Below, in pieces: positions 8,120 through 18,056 of a DNA stretch of 64,000 nt. Below the pieces are notes generated by a model that saw nothing but the letters and a program-made list of their open reading frames with translations, searched no databases and was not told the origin of the DNA. The position numbers and the translations under genes are program-made. Source of the stretch: Pirellulales bacterium (GTDB lineage Bacteria; Planctomycetota; Planctomycetia; Pirellulales; JALHPA01); NCBI GenBank assembly GCA_033762255.1, contig JANRLT010000065.1:264426-328425 (forward strand), written 5' to 3'. How positions within the stretch are numbered: the first letter of the stretch is position 1; every line of letters starts with the position of its first letter.

Positions 8120-11100
8120 ATGACCGCCCAAATCGAATTCCTGCTCGGTCCGGCGCGCAGCGGCAAGTCCGCCGCCGCTTGGGAACGATATTTGGCCGCG
8201 CTGGCCCAACGACGCGGACGTCAATTGCTGTGGCTGGCCCCCAATCATCACGCCGTGCGCGGACTTCGGGCTCGATTAGCGGCCAGCGGCACCGCTGGGT
8301 GCATTGCGCCTGGCATTTTTACCTTTGCCCAGTTCGCCAGCGAGATCCTCCTGCGCGGCGATTGTCCCCTCCGCCCGCTCGATCACGTCCTCAAACGCCA
8401 AGTGCTGGGCCAGGTTGTCGCGTCCGCGCTGGCCGCAGGGCAATTAGCGCATTTTGGTTCCATCGCCGCCAGCGACGGATTTTTGTCCTGGCTGGACGAC
8501 CTGATAAGCGATCTGAAACGCCAGGAAATCTGGCCAGAGGACTTTTCCGCGGCTCTAAGGGCATTTTCTCGGCGAGCGAAGGATCGGGAACTGGCCTTAT
8601 TATATGCCGAATATCAAAAGCTGCTGGAACAGCGGCAATGTTACGACCAGGAGGGGCGCTTCTGGCTGGCGTGCGAGCAACTGCGCAAGGGGAGCGTTCC
8701 CCGGTCTTTTTTGCCAGACATCGTCATCGTGGACGGATTTTCGGACTTTTCACGGGCTCAATTAACACTATTAGAAATTCTCTCCCTCACCGCGCGGCAA
8801 TTATGCATTACCCTGCCAGCCGGTGTGACTGCCGACGAGCGGCCCGAGTTATTCGCTAAACCGGGACAAACCCTGGCTGAATTACGCCGACGCTTTGCTC
8901 ACGCGACCGAAACAAATCTGGGCCGGATCGCTCCCGCTCTTACCACATTTGGCGGTACTGGCAGAGCGCCGCAACCGCCGGTCTTTGCCCATTTAGAGCG
9001 GCATTTGTTTGGCAATCCCCGCGCGGTAGTTCCCCCCGTGGAGACCGACGGCCTGCAAATCTGGCCTTGCGCGGGGGAGTTACTTGAAGCACGACAAGTG
9101 GCCCGCGAGGTAAAGCGACTTCTAGCGCGGGGAGCAACTGGCGAATGCCCGCCGGTATCGCCGGAACGAATTGCGGTGGTCTATCGTACGCTGAACACCT
9201 CCGCCGAAATGCTCCGGCAGGTCTTTACGGAATTTGGCATCCCCCACCGCCTCGAAGCGGGCTTGCCGCTGGCCCAGTCGCCACTGCCGCGGTTGGTGTT
9301 GTCGGCGTTGCGCTGGCATCGGGATGATTGGCCCTATCGAGGTTTTTTAGCATTATTGGAAAACACCTACTGGGAAATCACCCTGCCAAACACACCATCG
9401 GCGGCAATTCGCCGGGCGACCACGGCCGCGGTGCGGGAAATGCAGGTTTTATCTGGTGCAAAGAACTGGCTGGCGGCGGCGACGCGCCGGCAGGCCACCT
9501 TACAGGAAATTCGGGCCAATGCCTGGGCGAATCAATCCGAAAATAGTGCCCGCTGGGAATCCGCCGCGCAACAAGCGGAGTTGGCCACCGCGGCCTTGAC
9601 AGAGTTGCACGCCTGCTTTCGGTTGCTTCCTCCGCAAGCCACCTGGCGGGAATGGGGCAGGCATCTTACCGCCTGGGCAGAGCGGCTGGGTATTTTGCGC
9701 GTGGCGGCCCAGCCACTTCCGTTGCCCCAAAATGCCACCACCCGGCAAACCGAGGATACCGCCGATTTGGCCGCTTGGCGGCAAATGCTAGGGGCGTTGC
9801 AGGGAGTCGCCCGCTGGGAAAAGTGGTCCGGCGTCGCGGAACGGCAAATTACCCTGGCGGATTTGTTTCACGAACTACAGCTTATCTGTGATAGTGAATG
9901 CCTTCCTCCGGACAATGACGGCGTGGGACGCGTGCAGATCTTGTCCGCCCCGGCCGCGCGTGTCGGTGAATGGGACTATTTATTCCTGGCGGGGTTGACC
10001 GAGAAGGCGTTTCCGCTGCCGGGCCAATCGGATCGGCTTTATTCGGGCGAGGAAATGCGCTGTCTGAATCAATCCGGCACGCGCTTTACGGAACGAACCG
10101 AGCGCGCCAATGAAGAGCTGCTATTGTTTTATGAGCTGGTCACCAAGCCGGTCCGCGGGTTGGTGTTGTCCTATCCCGCGCTGGATGACAAAGCCGAGTC
10201 GCTTTCGCCTAGCCCTTATTTGCAAGAAGTTCTGCGCGTTTGCGGGCAAACACCTGTTCAACCGATCCAAAGTCTTAGCCCGGTTCCCCCGGCGGACCGC
10301 GTGGTTTGCTCTCCGCGTGAAGCGCTGCTGCGGGCCATGGATAGCGCGCTGGCCGGAACGATCGACCCCCTGGCCAGACAATTATCCCCCGCCACGGGGC
10401 AGCCTTCCGCTCCGCTGCTGGCCGGCCTGCGCTCGCTCGCCGCGCGGGCCAGTGGTCCGGAATTTGGTTCTTGGGAAGGGATGCTAGGCCACACTGAACT
10501 GGCCCAGCTTCAGCGGCGGTTTGGGGATGACCATTGTTGGAGCATCAGCCAACTGGAGTTGTACGCCGAGTGTCCATTCAAATTTTTTGCCGATAAAATC
10601 CTGGGATTGGCTCCTCCGGCAGATTTGGCCTTTGAAACGGATTATCTGCGCCGCGGCATTTGGCTGCATGCCGCGCTGGCCAAACTGTACCGCGAATGGC
10701 AAGCCACGGGCCAGACCCTGGCGGATTGGACCGACCGCCCCGCCGAGTATGCCCGGTTGTGCGCGCGGGTGGCACGGGAAACCGCGCCTGACGGCGGGGA
10801 AGGGGAATTAGGGGCGGTTTTTTTGCAATTGGACGAAAAGTTCGTGCTCAAGCTGCTCACGGCCCACCTGCAACAAGCGGAAAAATATCAAAAGCAAAAT
10901 CTTGCCGAACTGCGGCCCCGCCATTTTGAAGTGGCCTTTGGACCCGGTAAAACGAGCGACCGGGATGATCCGCTCTGTACCTCGAAGCCGTGGAAATTTA
11001 CCGCCGAGGAATTCACCTTAAACTTAAGTGGCCAAATCGACCGGATCGACCTGGGTCAGATTGGCTCCGAACCGGTCTTTCGCATTATTGATTACAAAAG

Positions 11101-11503
11101 CGGCAAGACTGTCCCCAAATTAAACGAGGACATCCTCGCCGCCGGACAAGCGCTGCAACTCTCGTTATATGCCTGGGCGGTCCGCGCGCATTTGGCCCCC
11201 GATCAGGGGCTGGTCCCTTGGCAGATTGGTTATTGGGCCTTGCAGGGGGACGGACCCGTATTTCATGGTTTAGCGGAGCAAAAAGAGGGAAAATTGATGG
11301 CGACCGAGGCTTGGACAACAGCCGCAGAGGAACTGCCGCGACGGGTGGCGGGGCTGGTGCGGGGAATTCAACGGGGTGAGTTTCCCATGTTTAATGAAAA
11401 TGACAAATGCACCAGCGGATGCGACTATAAAACCATTTGCCGCGTCGCGCAAGCGCGGAGTCTGGAGAAAACATGGGCCGTGCCCGCAAGACCGCTGCCG
11501 TAG
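8120..11503 (+). CDS. addB: AddB-like helicase/PD-(D/E)XK nuclease subunit
   Basis: An 1127-residue partner of AddA in the double-strand-break resection machine that loads RecA. The N-terminus has a P-loop, LLGPARSGKS (9-17). The C-terminal third holds the RecB-family nuclease, with FRIIDYKSGKTVPKLNE carrying the catalytic Asp and Lys. Four cysteines fit the AddB iron-sulfur clamp: one in ELYAECPFKFFA and three in CTSGCDYKTIC near the end. An in-frame TTG lies upstream at 8069, but the ATG at 8120 begins MTAQIEFLLGP as in relatives. A TATAAT-like hexamer occurs near 8074. The stop lies 31 bases inside addA, implying coupled translation. Confidence 0.88.
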   Translation: MTAQIEFLLGPARSGKSAAAWERYLAALAQRRGRQLLWLAPNHHAVRGLRARLAASGTAGCIAPGIFTFAQFASEILLRGDCPLRPLDHVLKRQVLGQVVASALAAGQLAHFGSIAASDGFLSWLDDLISDLKRQEIWPEDFSAALRAFSRRAKDRELALLYAEYQKLLEQRQCYDQEGRFWLACEQLRKGSVPRSFLPDIVIVDGFSDFSRAQLTLLEILSLTARQLCITLPAGVTADERPELFAKPGQTLAELRRRFAHATETNLGRIAPALTTFGGTGRAPQPPVFAHLERHLFGNPRAVVPPVETDGLQIWPCAGELLEARQVAREVKRLLARGATGECPPVSPERIAVVYRTLNTSAEMLRQVFTEFGIPHRLEAGLPLAQSPLPRLVLSALRWHRDDWPYRGFLALLENTYWEITLPNTPSAAIRRATTAAVREMQVLSGAKNWLAAATRRQATLQEIRANAWANQSENSARWESAAQQAELATAALTELHACFRLLPPQATWREWGRHLTAWAERLGILRVAAQPLPLPQNATTRQTEDTADLAAWRQMLGALQGVARWEKWSGVAERQITLADLFHELQLICDSECLPPDNDGVGRVQILSAPAARVGEWDYLFLAGLTEKAFPLPGQSDRLYSGEEMRCLNQSGTRFTERTERANEELLLFYELVTKPVRGLVLSYPALDDKAESLSPSPYLQEVLRVCGQTPVQPIQSLSPVPPADRVVCSPREALLRAMDSALAGTIDPLARQLSPATGQPSAPLLAGLRSLAARASGPEFGSWEGMLGHTELAQLQRRFGDDHCWSISQLELYAECPFKFFADKILGLAPPADLAFETDYLRRGIWLHAALAKLYREWQATGQTLADWTDRPAEYARLCARVARETAPDGGEGELGAVFLQLDEKFVLKLLTAHLQQAEKYQKQNLAELRPRHFEVAFGPGKTSDRDDPLCTSKPWKFTAEEFTLNLSGQIDRIDLGQIGSEPVFRIIDYKSGKTVPKLNEDILAAGQALQLSLYAWAVRAHLAPDQGLVPWQIGYWALQGDGPVFHGLAEQKEGKLMATEAWTTAAEELPRRVAGLVRGIQRGEFPMFNENDKCTSGCDYKTICRVAQARSLEKTWAVPARPLP

Positions 11504-14500
11504 AACCGGCGAATAAAAAATCTCCTGACGCGCACACTTTGGCGGAGCCAATGGCCGCCACCGGAGCCGGGGTGGACGCGTCCGCGCCCCTGGCGCCGCG
11601 CACCCTGACCCCCCAGCAACAGGCGGCGCTAACCACGCGCGACGTTTCTGTCGCGCTGTCGGCAGGGGCGGGTTGCGGCAAGACCTTTGTGCTGACCGCC
11701 CGGTATTTATCCTATTTAGATCCCGCGACCCACGGCGGAGAACCCCTGGAACTGGGGCAAATCGTGGCGATCACCTTTACCGAACGGGCCGCGCGGGAAA
11801 TGCGCACGCGCATTCGTCAAAAAGTGGAAGAACGACTGCGGGGGGCAGACGATGGAGAAGCGGTGTATTGGACCGGCGTGTTGCGGCAATTGGAAGGGGC
11901 GCGGATTAGCACGTTTCATTCTTTTTGCGCCAATTTGCTACGCGCGCACGCGGTGGAGGCGGGACTAGATCCCGGTTTTGCCGTTCTGGATCAAACAGTG
12001 TCCGATACGTTTTTGGCCGAGGCCCTTCAAGATTCCCTGCGCAACGCCCTGGTCGCCGGGGATGAGGACGCCCTGGCCCTGGCGGAGGAATTTGGCCTGG
12101 AGGGATTGCAAACGCGCCTCCGCCAAATGTTAGCCGATGTGCGGGAAAACTCTGGCCTCGACTGGGATACACTCTCTCCCGCGGAACTGGCGGCCCATTG
12201 GGATAAACTATACCAGACGCGATATCTGCCGGGCCTGGTGGAATATGTGGCCCATTTGCCAGAGGTCGCCGCGTGGCAAAAACTGGCTGCGGGCCTGGGC
12301 GTGACGGGCGTGGCCCTGACGCATCAACAACGGCTCAGCGCGTTGTTAGACGAATTGCCCACGACCACCCGCCCCGAAGAGTTACTGCATGAATTGCGCG
12401 CTGCGACATTATTGACGATGGACGGCAAACGGATCACCGTCAAAATGTTTAGCGAACCGGAATTTCAAGCGCTGTATAAAGAAGCCAACGAGAACCTCCG
12501 GTGGGAGCTGGACAAGTTGTTAAAAACCCTGGGATTTACGGCCGCCGCCGCCCTTCCCGCCGCCGCGCATAGTTTGCGCCTGTTGCGGCTCACCCGGCGC
12601 ATCCTGGCGGAGTACGACCGGCGCAAGGCTGAATTGCCGGGATTGGACTTTGTCGATTTGCAGTCGCACGCCCGCGCCTTATTAACCGATCCCGCGCGCG
12701 CCGAATTACAATCGCGGTTGCGAGCGCAAATTCGAGTGTTGTTGGTGGATGAATTTCAGGATACAGATCCGATCCAGATTGAAATTTTGAGCGCGTTGTG
12801 CGGAACCGAGCGTTCCAGCGGCAAATTATTTTTTGTGGGGGATTTTAAGCAATCAATCTATCGTTTTCGCGGGGCGGATCCGCGCATTTTTTTACGCTTG
12901 CGGGCGGAAACCCCCCCGGCGGGACAATTGCCGCTGTCGGAAAATTTTCGCTCGCAGCCCGAATTATTGCACTTTGTCAACGCTCTATTCGCCGGAGAGT
13001 TTCGCTCGACGGGTTTGGAGTATGAACCACTTCTCCCCCGCCGCAAACAGACCGGTCCCGTACCGGCGGTGGAGTGGCTTTGGACCCCCGCCACCACCCA
13101 TAAAGACCAAAGCTTGCCCGTGGAAGCGCGGTGGATCGCGCGGCGTTTGCGGCAATTGATTGATGAGGAGTTGCTGGTTTCGCAAAAGGAAAAAAGCGGG
13201 GCGATGAAACCGCTGGCCTTTGGCGATATTGCGATCCTCTTTCGCACGCTAGCCGATTCGCGCTATTACGAGGAAGCCCTGCGCGAAGCGGGCATCCCCT
13301 ATTATGTGGTCGGCGGACAGGCTTTTTACAGCCAGCAAGAAATCTACGATCTGTACAACTTGCTGCAGTCGGTCCAATCCCCGGCCCATGAAATCGCCCT
13401 GGCGGGCGCGCTGCGCAGTCCGCTATTTGGATTGGCGGACGCCACGTTGTTTTGGCTGCGACACAGCGGGGGCTCCCTCGCCGAGGGGTTGTTTCATCCC
13501 CGATTGCCTGACAACTGGGACCCGCGCGAGACCGCCCAGGTCCGCCACGCGGCAAACACGCTGGCCCGTCTGCGCGCGGTGAAGGACCGCCTGCCGATTG
13601 CCGATCTGGTGCAACTGGCCCTGGACCTGACTGGATACGAGGCGACCCTGCTGGCGGAATTTTTAGGCGAGCGTAAATTAGCCAATCTACAAAAAATCGT
13701 GCAGCAAGCGCGGGTCTGCGACGCCAGCGGCGAATTGGCGTTGGGGGATTTTCTGCTGCAATTATCCGAATTTATCGCCGTCCAACCGAAGGAATCGCTG
13801 GCCGCCACCCATCCCGAGGATACCGACGTGGTCAAACTCATGACCATCCACAAATCCAAAGGATTGGAATTTCCCCTGGTGGTGTTGCCTGATTTAAATC
13901 GCCGCGAACAAGCCAGTCGCGACTGCGCGGCGTATGATAACGAGTGGGGACCGATGACCAAACCGGGGGAGGGGGAGGAAGCGGTCGTTGGCGGATTGGA
14001 TTTGTATAAAAAATTAATCTCTCAGCAGGAACAAGCGGAAAGCCTGCGTTTATTGTACGTGGCGTTAACGCGGGGGGCGGATTACCTCATCTTGGCGGCG
14101 GGAATTCAACAGGAGGGGCAAATCGCCAAATTGTCCGCGCAGTGGCTGCCGTATGTGGCGCGCCGATTTGATCTGTTAACAGGTCAATGGAAGTCCCCCG
14201 AACCCGCTCCGCCGCAGCTCCCGCAAATTCGCGTTACGCTGCAAGAACCCCCGCCGCCACCCCGGCAGTCCGCCCCGCGTCAATTGTCAGCGGCCAAGCT
14301 TTTAGTCAGCCTGGAAGAATCCGCTACTATCATTCATCCCTCTGCCGACCACGATGATCGTCCCAGCGGCGGCTCCCGGGAGATGGGGGGCCAAACTGCC
14401 CGCCGGAACGTGGCGAAAGATAACACGGCGGAAGGTTTGATCGAGCCTTTGGCGATCGATGGAAAATGCAGGCAGGAATTCTCCGTTTCGCGACTTTCGG

Positions 14501-15327
14501 GAATGTTGCTTCCCGCCACCGTCCCGATCCCGGACGAACAATTAAATTTCCCCCCGGCCCCAGGCGCGTGGGACACAGAATACAACGCCGCGAAACCATT
14601 TGCCCCTTCCACTTTGCCAAAGACTAATTCCGCTTTTCCCCACCGGTCAACCGCAATCGCGGCGGGCGGTCCGCTGCGCCCCGCCAAGGCATTGCATCCC
14701 ACCACCGTGGCCCACGAGGACGAGGCCAGCTTTGATGGGCGTGAATTTGGCATCCTTACCCACGCGGTGCTCGCAAAACTGACGGCGGAAAATCTGTCCG
14801 CCGCGCCGCGCCTAGCGGGGAGCTGGATCGAACGCGCGGCTGAAGCACAAGAGATTACCGAATCAACGGTAACATCGCGCGTAGCGCGGCAACTGGAAAA
14901 ATTTTGGCAGTCGCCGCGATTTGCAGCCTATCGGGATTGTCGGGAATTTCGAACCGAAGTGGAATTTTTATTGCCCGTGCCGGAAGATCCCGCCAGCGCC
15001 CCGCTGACGGGGCTTACCCGTTATGTGCGGGGATTTTTGGACTTGCTGTACCAGGATCGGGAGGGGGCGTGGTGGATTGTCGATTATAAAACCACCAGCC
15101 TGAATGCGGGAAATCGCCAAGCAGTCATCGCGCAATACGAACCGCAGTTATTAGTTTATGGATTGGCGGCGGCCCGGGGGCTGGGGATAGCTCCCGCGGG
15201 GGGAGTCTTGCATTTTTTGGGAACGGGCGAGGAATACTTGTTGGAATGGAATGCCGCGCGGGAAGCCGCCGCGGAAAGCTGGATCCGGCGGGCTATTGCC
15301 GCGCATTTGGACATATCCGCCGAATGA
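11473..15327 (+). CDS. addA: AddA-like UvrD-family helicase/nuclease
   Basis: A 1284-residue superfamily 1A helicase with a C-terminal nuclease. Walker A is SAGAGCGKT (63-71), and a UvrD pattern ITFTERAAREMR follows. Walker B is VDEFQDTDPIQ (near 425-435). Motif V/VI regions appear as MTIHKSKGLEFPLVVLPDL and LRLLYVALTRGADYLIL. The RecB nuclease motif is WWIVDYKTTSL, with Asp1204 and Lys1206. The ATG at 11473 has GGAG upstream and overlaps the end of addB. Between helicase and nuclease (about 930-1090) is a Pro/Ala-rich low-complexity stretch that is probably a flexible tether. With addB it should form the AddAB complex, the counterpart of RecBCD. No recC or recD gene is visible here. Confidence 0.92.
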   Translation: MGRARKTAAVEPANKKSPDAHTLAEPMAATGAGVDASAPLAPRTLTPQQQAALTTRDVSVALSAGAGCGKTFVLTARYLSYLDPATHGGEPLELGQIVAITFTERAAREMRTRIRQKVEERLRGADDGEAVYWTGVLRQLEGARISTFHSFCANLLRAHAVEAGLDPGFAVLDQTVSDTFLAEALQDSLRNALVAGDEDALALAEEFGLEGLQTRLRQMLADVRENSGLDWDTLSPAELAAHWDKLYQTRYLPGLVEYVAHLPEVAAWQKLAAGLGVTGVALTHQQRLSALLDELPTTTRPEELLHELRAATLLTMDGKRITVKMFSEPEFQALYKEANENLRWELDKLLKTLGFTAAAALPAAAHSLRLLRLTRRILAEYDRRKAELPGLDFVDLQSHARALLTDPARAELQSRLRAQIRVLLVDEFQDTDPIQIEILSALCGTERSSGKLFFVGDFKQSIYRFRGADPRIFLRLRAETPPAGQLPLSENFRSQPELLHFVNALFAGEFRSTGLEYEPLLPRRKQTGPVPAVEWLWTPATTHKDQSLPVEARWIARRLRQLIDEELLVSQKEKSGAMKPLAFGDIAILFRTLADSRYYEEALREAGIPYYVVGGQAFYSQQEIYDLYNLLQSVQSPAHEIALAGALRSPLFGLADATLFWLRHSGGSLAEGLFHPRLPDNWDPRETAQVRHAANTLARLRAVKDRLPIADLVQLALDLTGYEATLLAEFLGERKLANLQKIVQQARVCDASGELALGDFLLQLSEFIAVQPKESLAATHPEDTDVVKLMTIHKSKGLEFPLVVLPDLNRREQASRDCAAYDNEWGPMTKPGEGEEAVVGGLDLYKKLISQQEQAESLRLLYVALTRGADYLILAAGIQQEGQIAKLSAQWLPYVARRFDLLTGQWKSPEPAPPQLPQIRVTLQEPPPPPRQSAPRQLSAAKLLVSLEESATIIHPSADHDDRPSGGSREMGGQTARRNVAKDNTAEGLIEPLAIDGKCRQEFSVSRLSGMLLPATVPIPDEQLNFPPAPGAWDTEYNAAKPFAPSTLPKTNSAFPHRSTAIAAGGPLRPAKALHPTTVAHEDEASFDGREFGILTHAVLAKLTAENLSAAPRLAGSWIERAAEAQEITESTVTSRVARQLEKFWQSPRFAAYRDCREFRTEVEFLLPVPEDPASAPLTGLTRYVRGFLDLLYQDREGAWWIVDYKTTSLNAGNRQAVIAQYEPQLLVYGLAAARGLGIAPAGGVLHFLGTGEEYLLEWNAAREAAAESWIRRAIAAHLDISAE

Positions 15328-15382
15328 TCCAATTCTCCCTTGGTCGATGCTGGCGGTGCCACGTGCTTGCCCCTCGCGCAAA

Positions 15383-15414
15383 GAAAAAACCCCCGCCAGC
15401 GGTGCTGGCGGGGG
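15383..15414 (-). terminator. Rho-independent terminator of the YTV gene
   Basis: A perfect 11-bp stem CCCCCGCCAGC/GCTGGCGGGGG (15390-15400, 15404-15414) has a 3-base loop. On the minus strand a T-rich tract follows (plus-strand A run at 15383-15389). It lies 79 bases beyond the YTV stop and also in the tail of addA, but only the minus strand has the T tract. Confidence 0.85.
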
Positions 15415-15492
15415 TGGATGGTTGATTAACTTGGCGTGTGGCCGCGAATGTCGCGACCAACACCCTTGGTCAAAAACCTAGTTGGTAAAAAC

Positions 15493-17469
15493 TTAGTTGC
15501 AGCAAGGTTCGGCAACCGTGGCACATGGGTCGCAACCCGCGGCGCCGGTGGCACTGGGATTGGCCGGAGCGACGGCGTCAGCCACCCACACAGCCACTTT
15601 CTTTGTGACGGTCGAGGGGACCATCGTGCAAACTTGGACGTCGATTTCCTTTTGCACTTGGACCGGTGTGGTGACGTTGTAGGTCACGGTCTTGGTTTCC
15701 ACTTGTTCCACACACTTGGTGACGGGCACTTGGCGGGTTTGCTGTTGTGCTTCGCAGACGGTGTAGGTGACATCGCGGGTAACCGGGGTGGCCACGCACT
15801 TGGCCACCTTGACCGTGGTGGTGCGGGGTTCCGCCACACATTCGGTGTAGGTGACATCCTTGGTCATGGTGACGGGGACGCACTTGGCAACCTTGACGGT
15901 GCGGGTGCGGGCTTCGGCTACGCATTCGGTGTAGGGGACATCCTTTGTCACGGTTTCAGGGACGCACTTGGCGACCTTGACCGTGCGGGTGCGGGGTTCA
16001 GCCACGCATTCAGTGTAGGTGACATCCTTGGTCACGGTTTCAGGGACGCACTTGGCGACCTTGACCGTGCGGGTCATTTGCTGAGCTTCGCATTCAGTGT
16101 AGGTGACATCCTTGGTCACGGTTTCAGGAACGCACTTGCCAACCTTCACGGTGACGCTTTTTTGTTCCGGCACCATTTTGCAAACGGTGTATTCATAGGG
16201 AACTTGTTCGCTAACCATGCGGTTGACCGTCACGGTGACTTGTTCGGTGACGACATTCGGCACCCAAACTTTCTTGGCGACTTGGACCATGCAGGGAGCA
16301 GCCGGAGCGGCGGCGGCGGCACAGGCATCGCCGCCAGTCGCACAGGCATCGCCACCACAGGCCGGGGCCGGGGTTTCACAAGCCGGGGCGCACGCGGGAG
16401 CGCAGCCGCCACGTTTGTGGTGGCCCACGCGGACAAACAAGCCCTTGCTTAGGCTGGCCGGCGTGGTGCTGGCGCAGGGGGGGCAGGCCGATTCGGCAGC
16501 CGGGGGACAGGCCGATCCGCCAGCGGCGCCCGTTCCGCCCGCGGGAACCAATTCGCATTGAACTTCATAATGGCCGCGATCCACGGTGACATCGCGGGTT
16601 TCGGTGGTCGGCACGCACTTGTTGACGGTGCGGGTGCCGGTCATCTTTTCATAGGTCGGGACCATCACCGTGTAGTTCTTGACCATGTCCTCATAAACCA
16701 TCTTGTTGACGGTGTAGGTGACTTGCTTGGTCTTTTGCACGGGGACCATCACCGTGTAATTTTGGACTTGGTCTTCGTAAACCATCTTATTGACGGTATA
16801 GGTGACGGGCTTGGTCTTTTGGACCGGTACCATCACCGTGTAATTTTGGACCACATCTTCGTACACGATCTTGTTGACGGTGTAAGTTACGGGCTTGGTC
16901 TTTTGGACCGGTACCATCACGGTGTAGTTTTGGACCACGTCCTCATACTGCATTTGATTGACGGTGTACGTCACTTGTTTGGTTTTTTGCACGGGGACCA
17001 TCACCGTATAGTTCTTGACCACGTCCTCATATACAGTGCTGTATTGGGTTTCGGTGACTTGCTTGGTCTTTTGTACCGGGACCATCACCGTGTAGTTTTG
17101 GGTCACCATTTCGGTCACGGGGACCATCTTTTTGACTTGGACTTCCTTGGACTGCTGTTCGGTCTTGTATTCCGTGACCGTCACGGTTTTCTTTTGGGTG
17201 GTCATTTGGGGAACCATGACCGTGACCTGCTGGTCAACGTATTCATAGTGGCCACATCCCGCTCCCCCCGCGCCGGCGGCTCCCGTGGCGGCACAGGCGT
17301 CGCCGCCAGCCCCGCAAGCATCGCCACCACAAGCCGGAGCTGTTTCACAGGCCGGGGCGCATGCCGGAGCACAGCCCCCGCAGCCGCCGCGATGATGACC
17401 GGCGGTTGCCTGGGCCAAGCCCAGCAATCCGACCGTCGCGGCTAATAGTACTTTCAACGACAACTTCAT
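15493..17469 (-). CDS. Cysteine-rich YTV repeat protein, putative planctomycete cell-envelope protein
   Basis: A 658-residue secreted repeat protein with signal peptide MKLSLKVLLAATVGLLGLAQ. It has two units. Each begins with a Cys-rich header (GGCAPACAPACET... and GGDACA repeats, at genome positions near 17270-17400 and 16310-16430), followed by beta-type repeats of exactly 28 residues (84 bp). Unit 1 repeats read NYTVMVPVQKTKQVTYTVNK and have almost no cysteine. Unit 2 repeats read TRTVKVAKCVPETVTKDVTY and contain two cysteines each. Proteins with recurring Tyr-Thr-Val motifs and many cysteines were reported from the Rhodopirellula baltica cell-wall fraction, so disulphide-linked wall structure is the likely role. 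GGAGG lies 10 bases before the ATG. A long untranslated leader and a strong terminator suggest high expression. Confidence 0.85.
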   Translation of the reverse strand: MKLSLKVLLAATVGLLGLAQATAGHHRGGCGGCAPACAPACETAPACGGDACGAGGDACAATGAAGAGGAGCGHYEYVDQQVTVMVPQMTTQKKTVTVTEYKTEQQSKEVQVKKMVPVTEMVTQNYTVMVPVQKTKQVTETQYSTVYEDVVKNYTVMVPVQKTKQVTYTVNQMQYEDVVQNYTVMVPVQKTKPVTYTVNKIVYEDVVQNYTVMVPVQKTKPVTYTVNKMVYEDQVQNYTVMVPVQKTKQVTYTVNKMVYEDMVKNYTVMVPTYEKMTGTRTVNKCVPTTETRDVTVDRGHYEVQCELVPAGGTGAAGGSACPPAAESACPPCASTTPASLSKGLFVRVGHHKRGGCAPACAPACETPAPACGGDACATGGDACAAAAAPAAPCMVQVAKKVWVPNVVTEQVTVTVNRMVSEQVPYEYTVCKMVPEQKSVTVKVGKCVPETVTKDVTYTECEAQQMTRTVKVAKCVPETVTKDVTYTECVAEPRTRTVKVAKCVPETVTKDVPYTECVAEARTRTVKVAKCVPVTMTKDVTYTECVAEPRTTTVKVAKCVATPVTRDVTYTVCEAQQQTRQVPVTKCVEQVETKTVTYNVTTPVQVQKEIDVQVCTMVPSTVTKKVAVWVADAVAPANPSATGAAGCDPCATVAEPCCN

Positions 17470-18056
17470 AAGGACACATCCTCCAGGTGAAAAGAAAAAA
17501 CGATCAAAATCCGCAAATATTCCACGACTAACGTCTTTGGAAAATCAATAACAGCTAAACCCCGCAAACACCCCAAAGCCTAATTCCGATTTAACTGTTA
17601 CGCAAGTATGGTAATATAAAAAAAATAAAGGGTTTAGAAAAACCTTGCGGATCAGGGGGAATGGTAGGGCAGATCATTAAATTTAGAGGGTTGGACCCCC
17701 TTTTTGCTCCTGGTAAATGATAATTTCTAGTTAATATTTCTAACTTCCATAGAGGAAGGGGGCTTGAATTTTTTTTCCAATCCCCGAAAATGCTAGATTC
17801 CCGCGATCAGCGCGGGCAGACATAGCGAGTTACCCTCCTGAGGTAGATATATGGTAACTCCTTCATTGATCTTGAGTTGCAAGTTCCATGCGACTGCGCG
17901 TCTTTCCGCAGTGTTAAATGATTTGATCATTTTTAACAGTGCGGAGTTATGAGGCGTGCGGAGTTATGAGGCGTGTGGTGTTATTAGACGCACGATGGTA
18001 TTAAGCGTGTGGCTGTCAATGGGGCAGCCGCTAGGTGTGTTTCCACGAGGGTGATC
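17470..18056. other. Divergent YTV/rplY promoter region rich in inverted repeats
   Basis: No convincing gene is present. The left part is AT-rich and serves as the YTV leader and promoter. GAGTTACC (17827-17834) pairs with GGTAACTC (17853-17860) around a small inner CCTC/GAGG stem. A longer imperfect hairpin spans 17905-17945, pairing TCCGCA with TGCGGA and TGTTAAA with TTTAACA. These could form the 5' leader of rplY. Confidence 0.5.
17939..18023 (+). repeat. Tandem 17-bp repeats upstream of rplY
   Basis: GTGCGGAGTTATGAGGC occurs twice in exact tandem (17939-17955 and 17956-17972). Three further 17-base blocks follow with increasing divergence, starting GTGTGGTGTTATTAG, GCACGATGGTATTAA and GTGTGGCTGTCAATG. 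The array ends 33 bases before the rplY start and so lies in its leader. Confidence 0.6.

Noticed and set aside
15436..17445. Two long plus-strand open frames (338 and 295 residues) opposite the YTV gene
   Set aside because: They are antisense shadows of the 84-bp repeats. Their translations are low-complexity His/Gly/Asp strings with no start site or family.
17469..18056. Known riboswitch in the YTV/rplY gap
   Set aside because: Hairpins are present, but none matches a riboswitch consensus that I can recognise.
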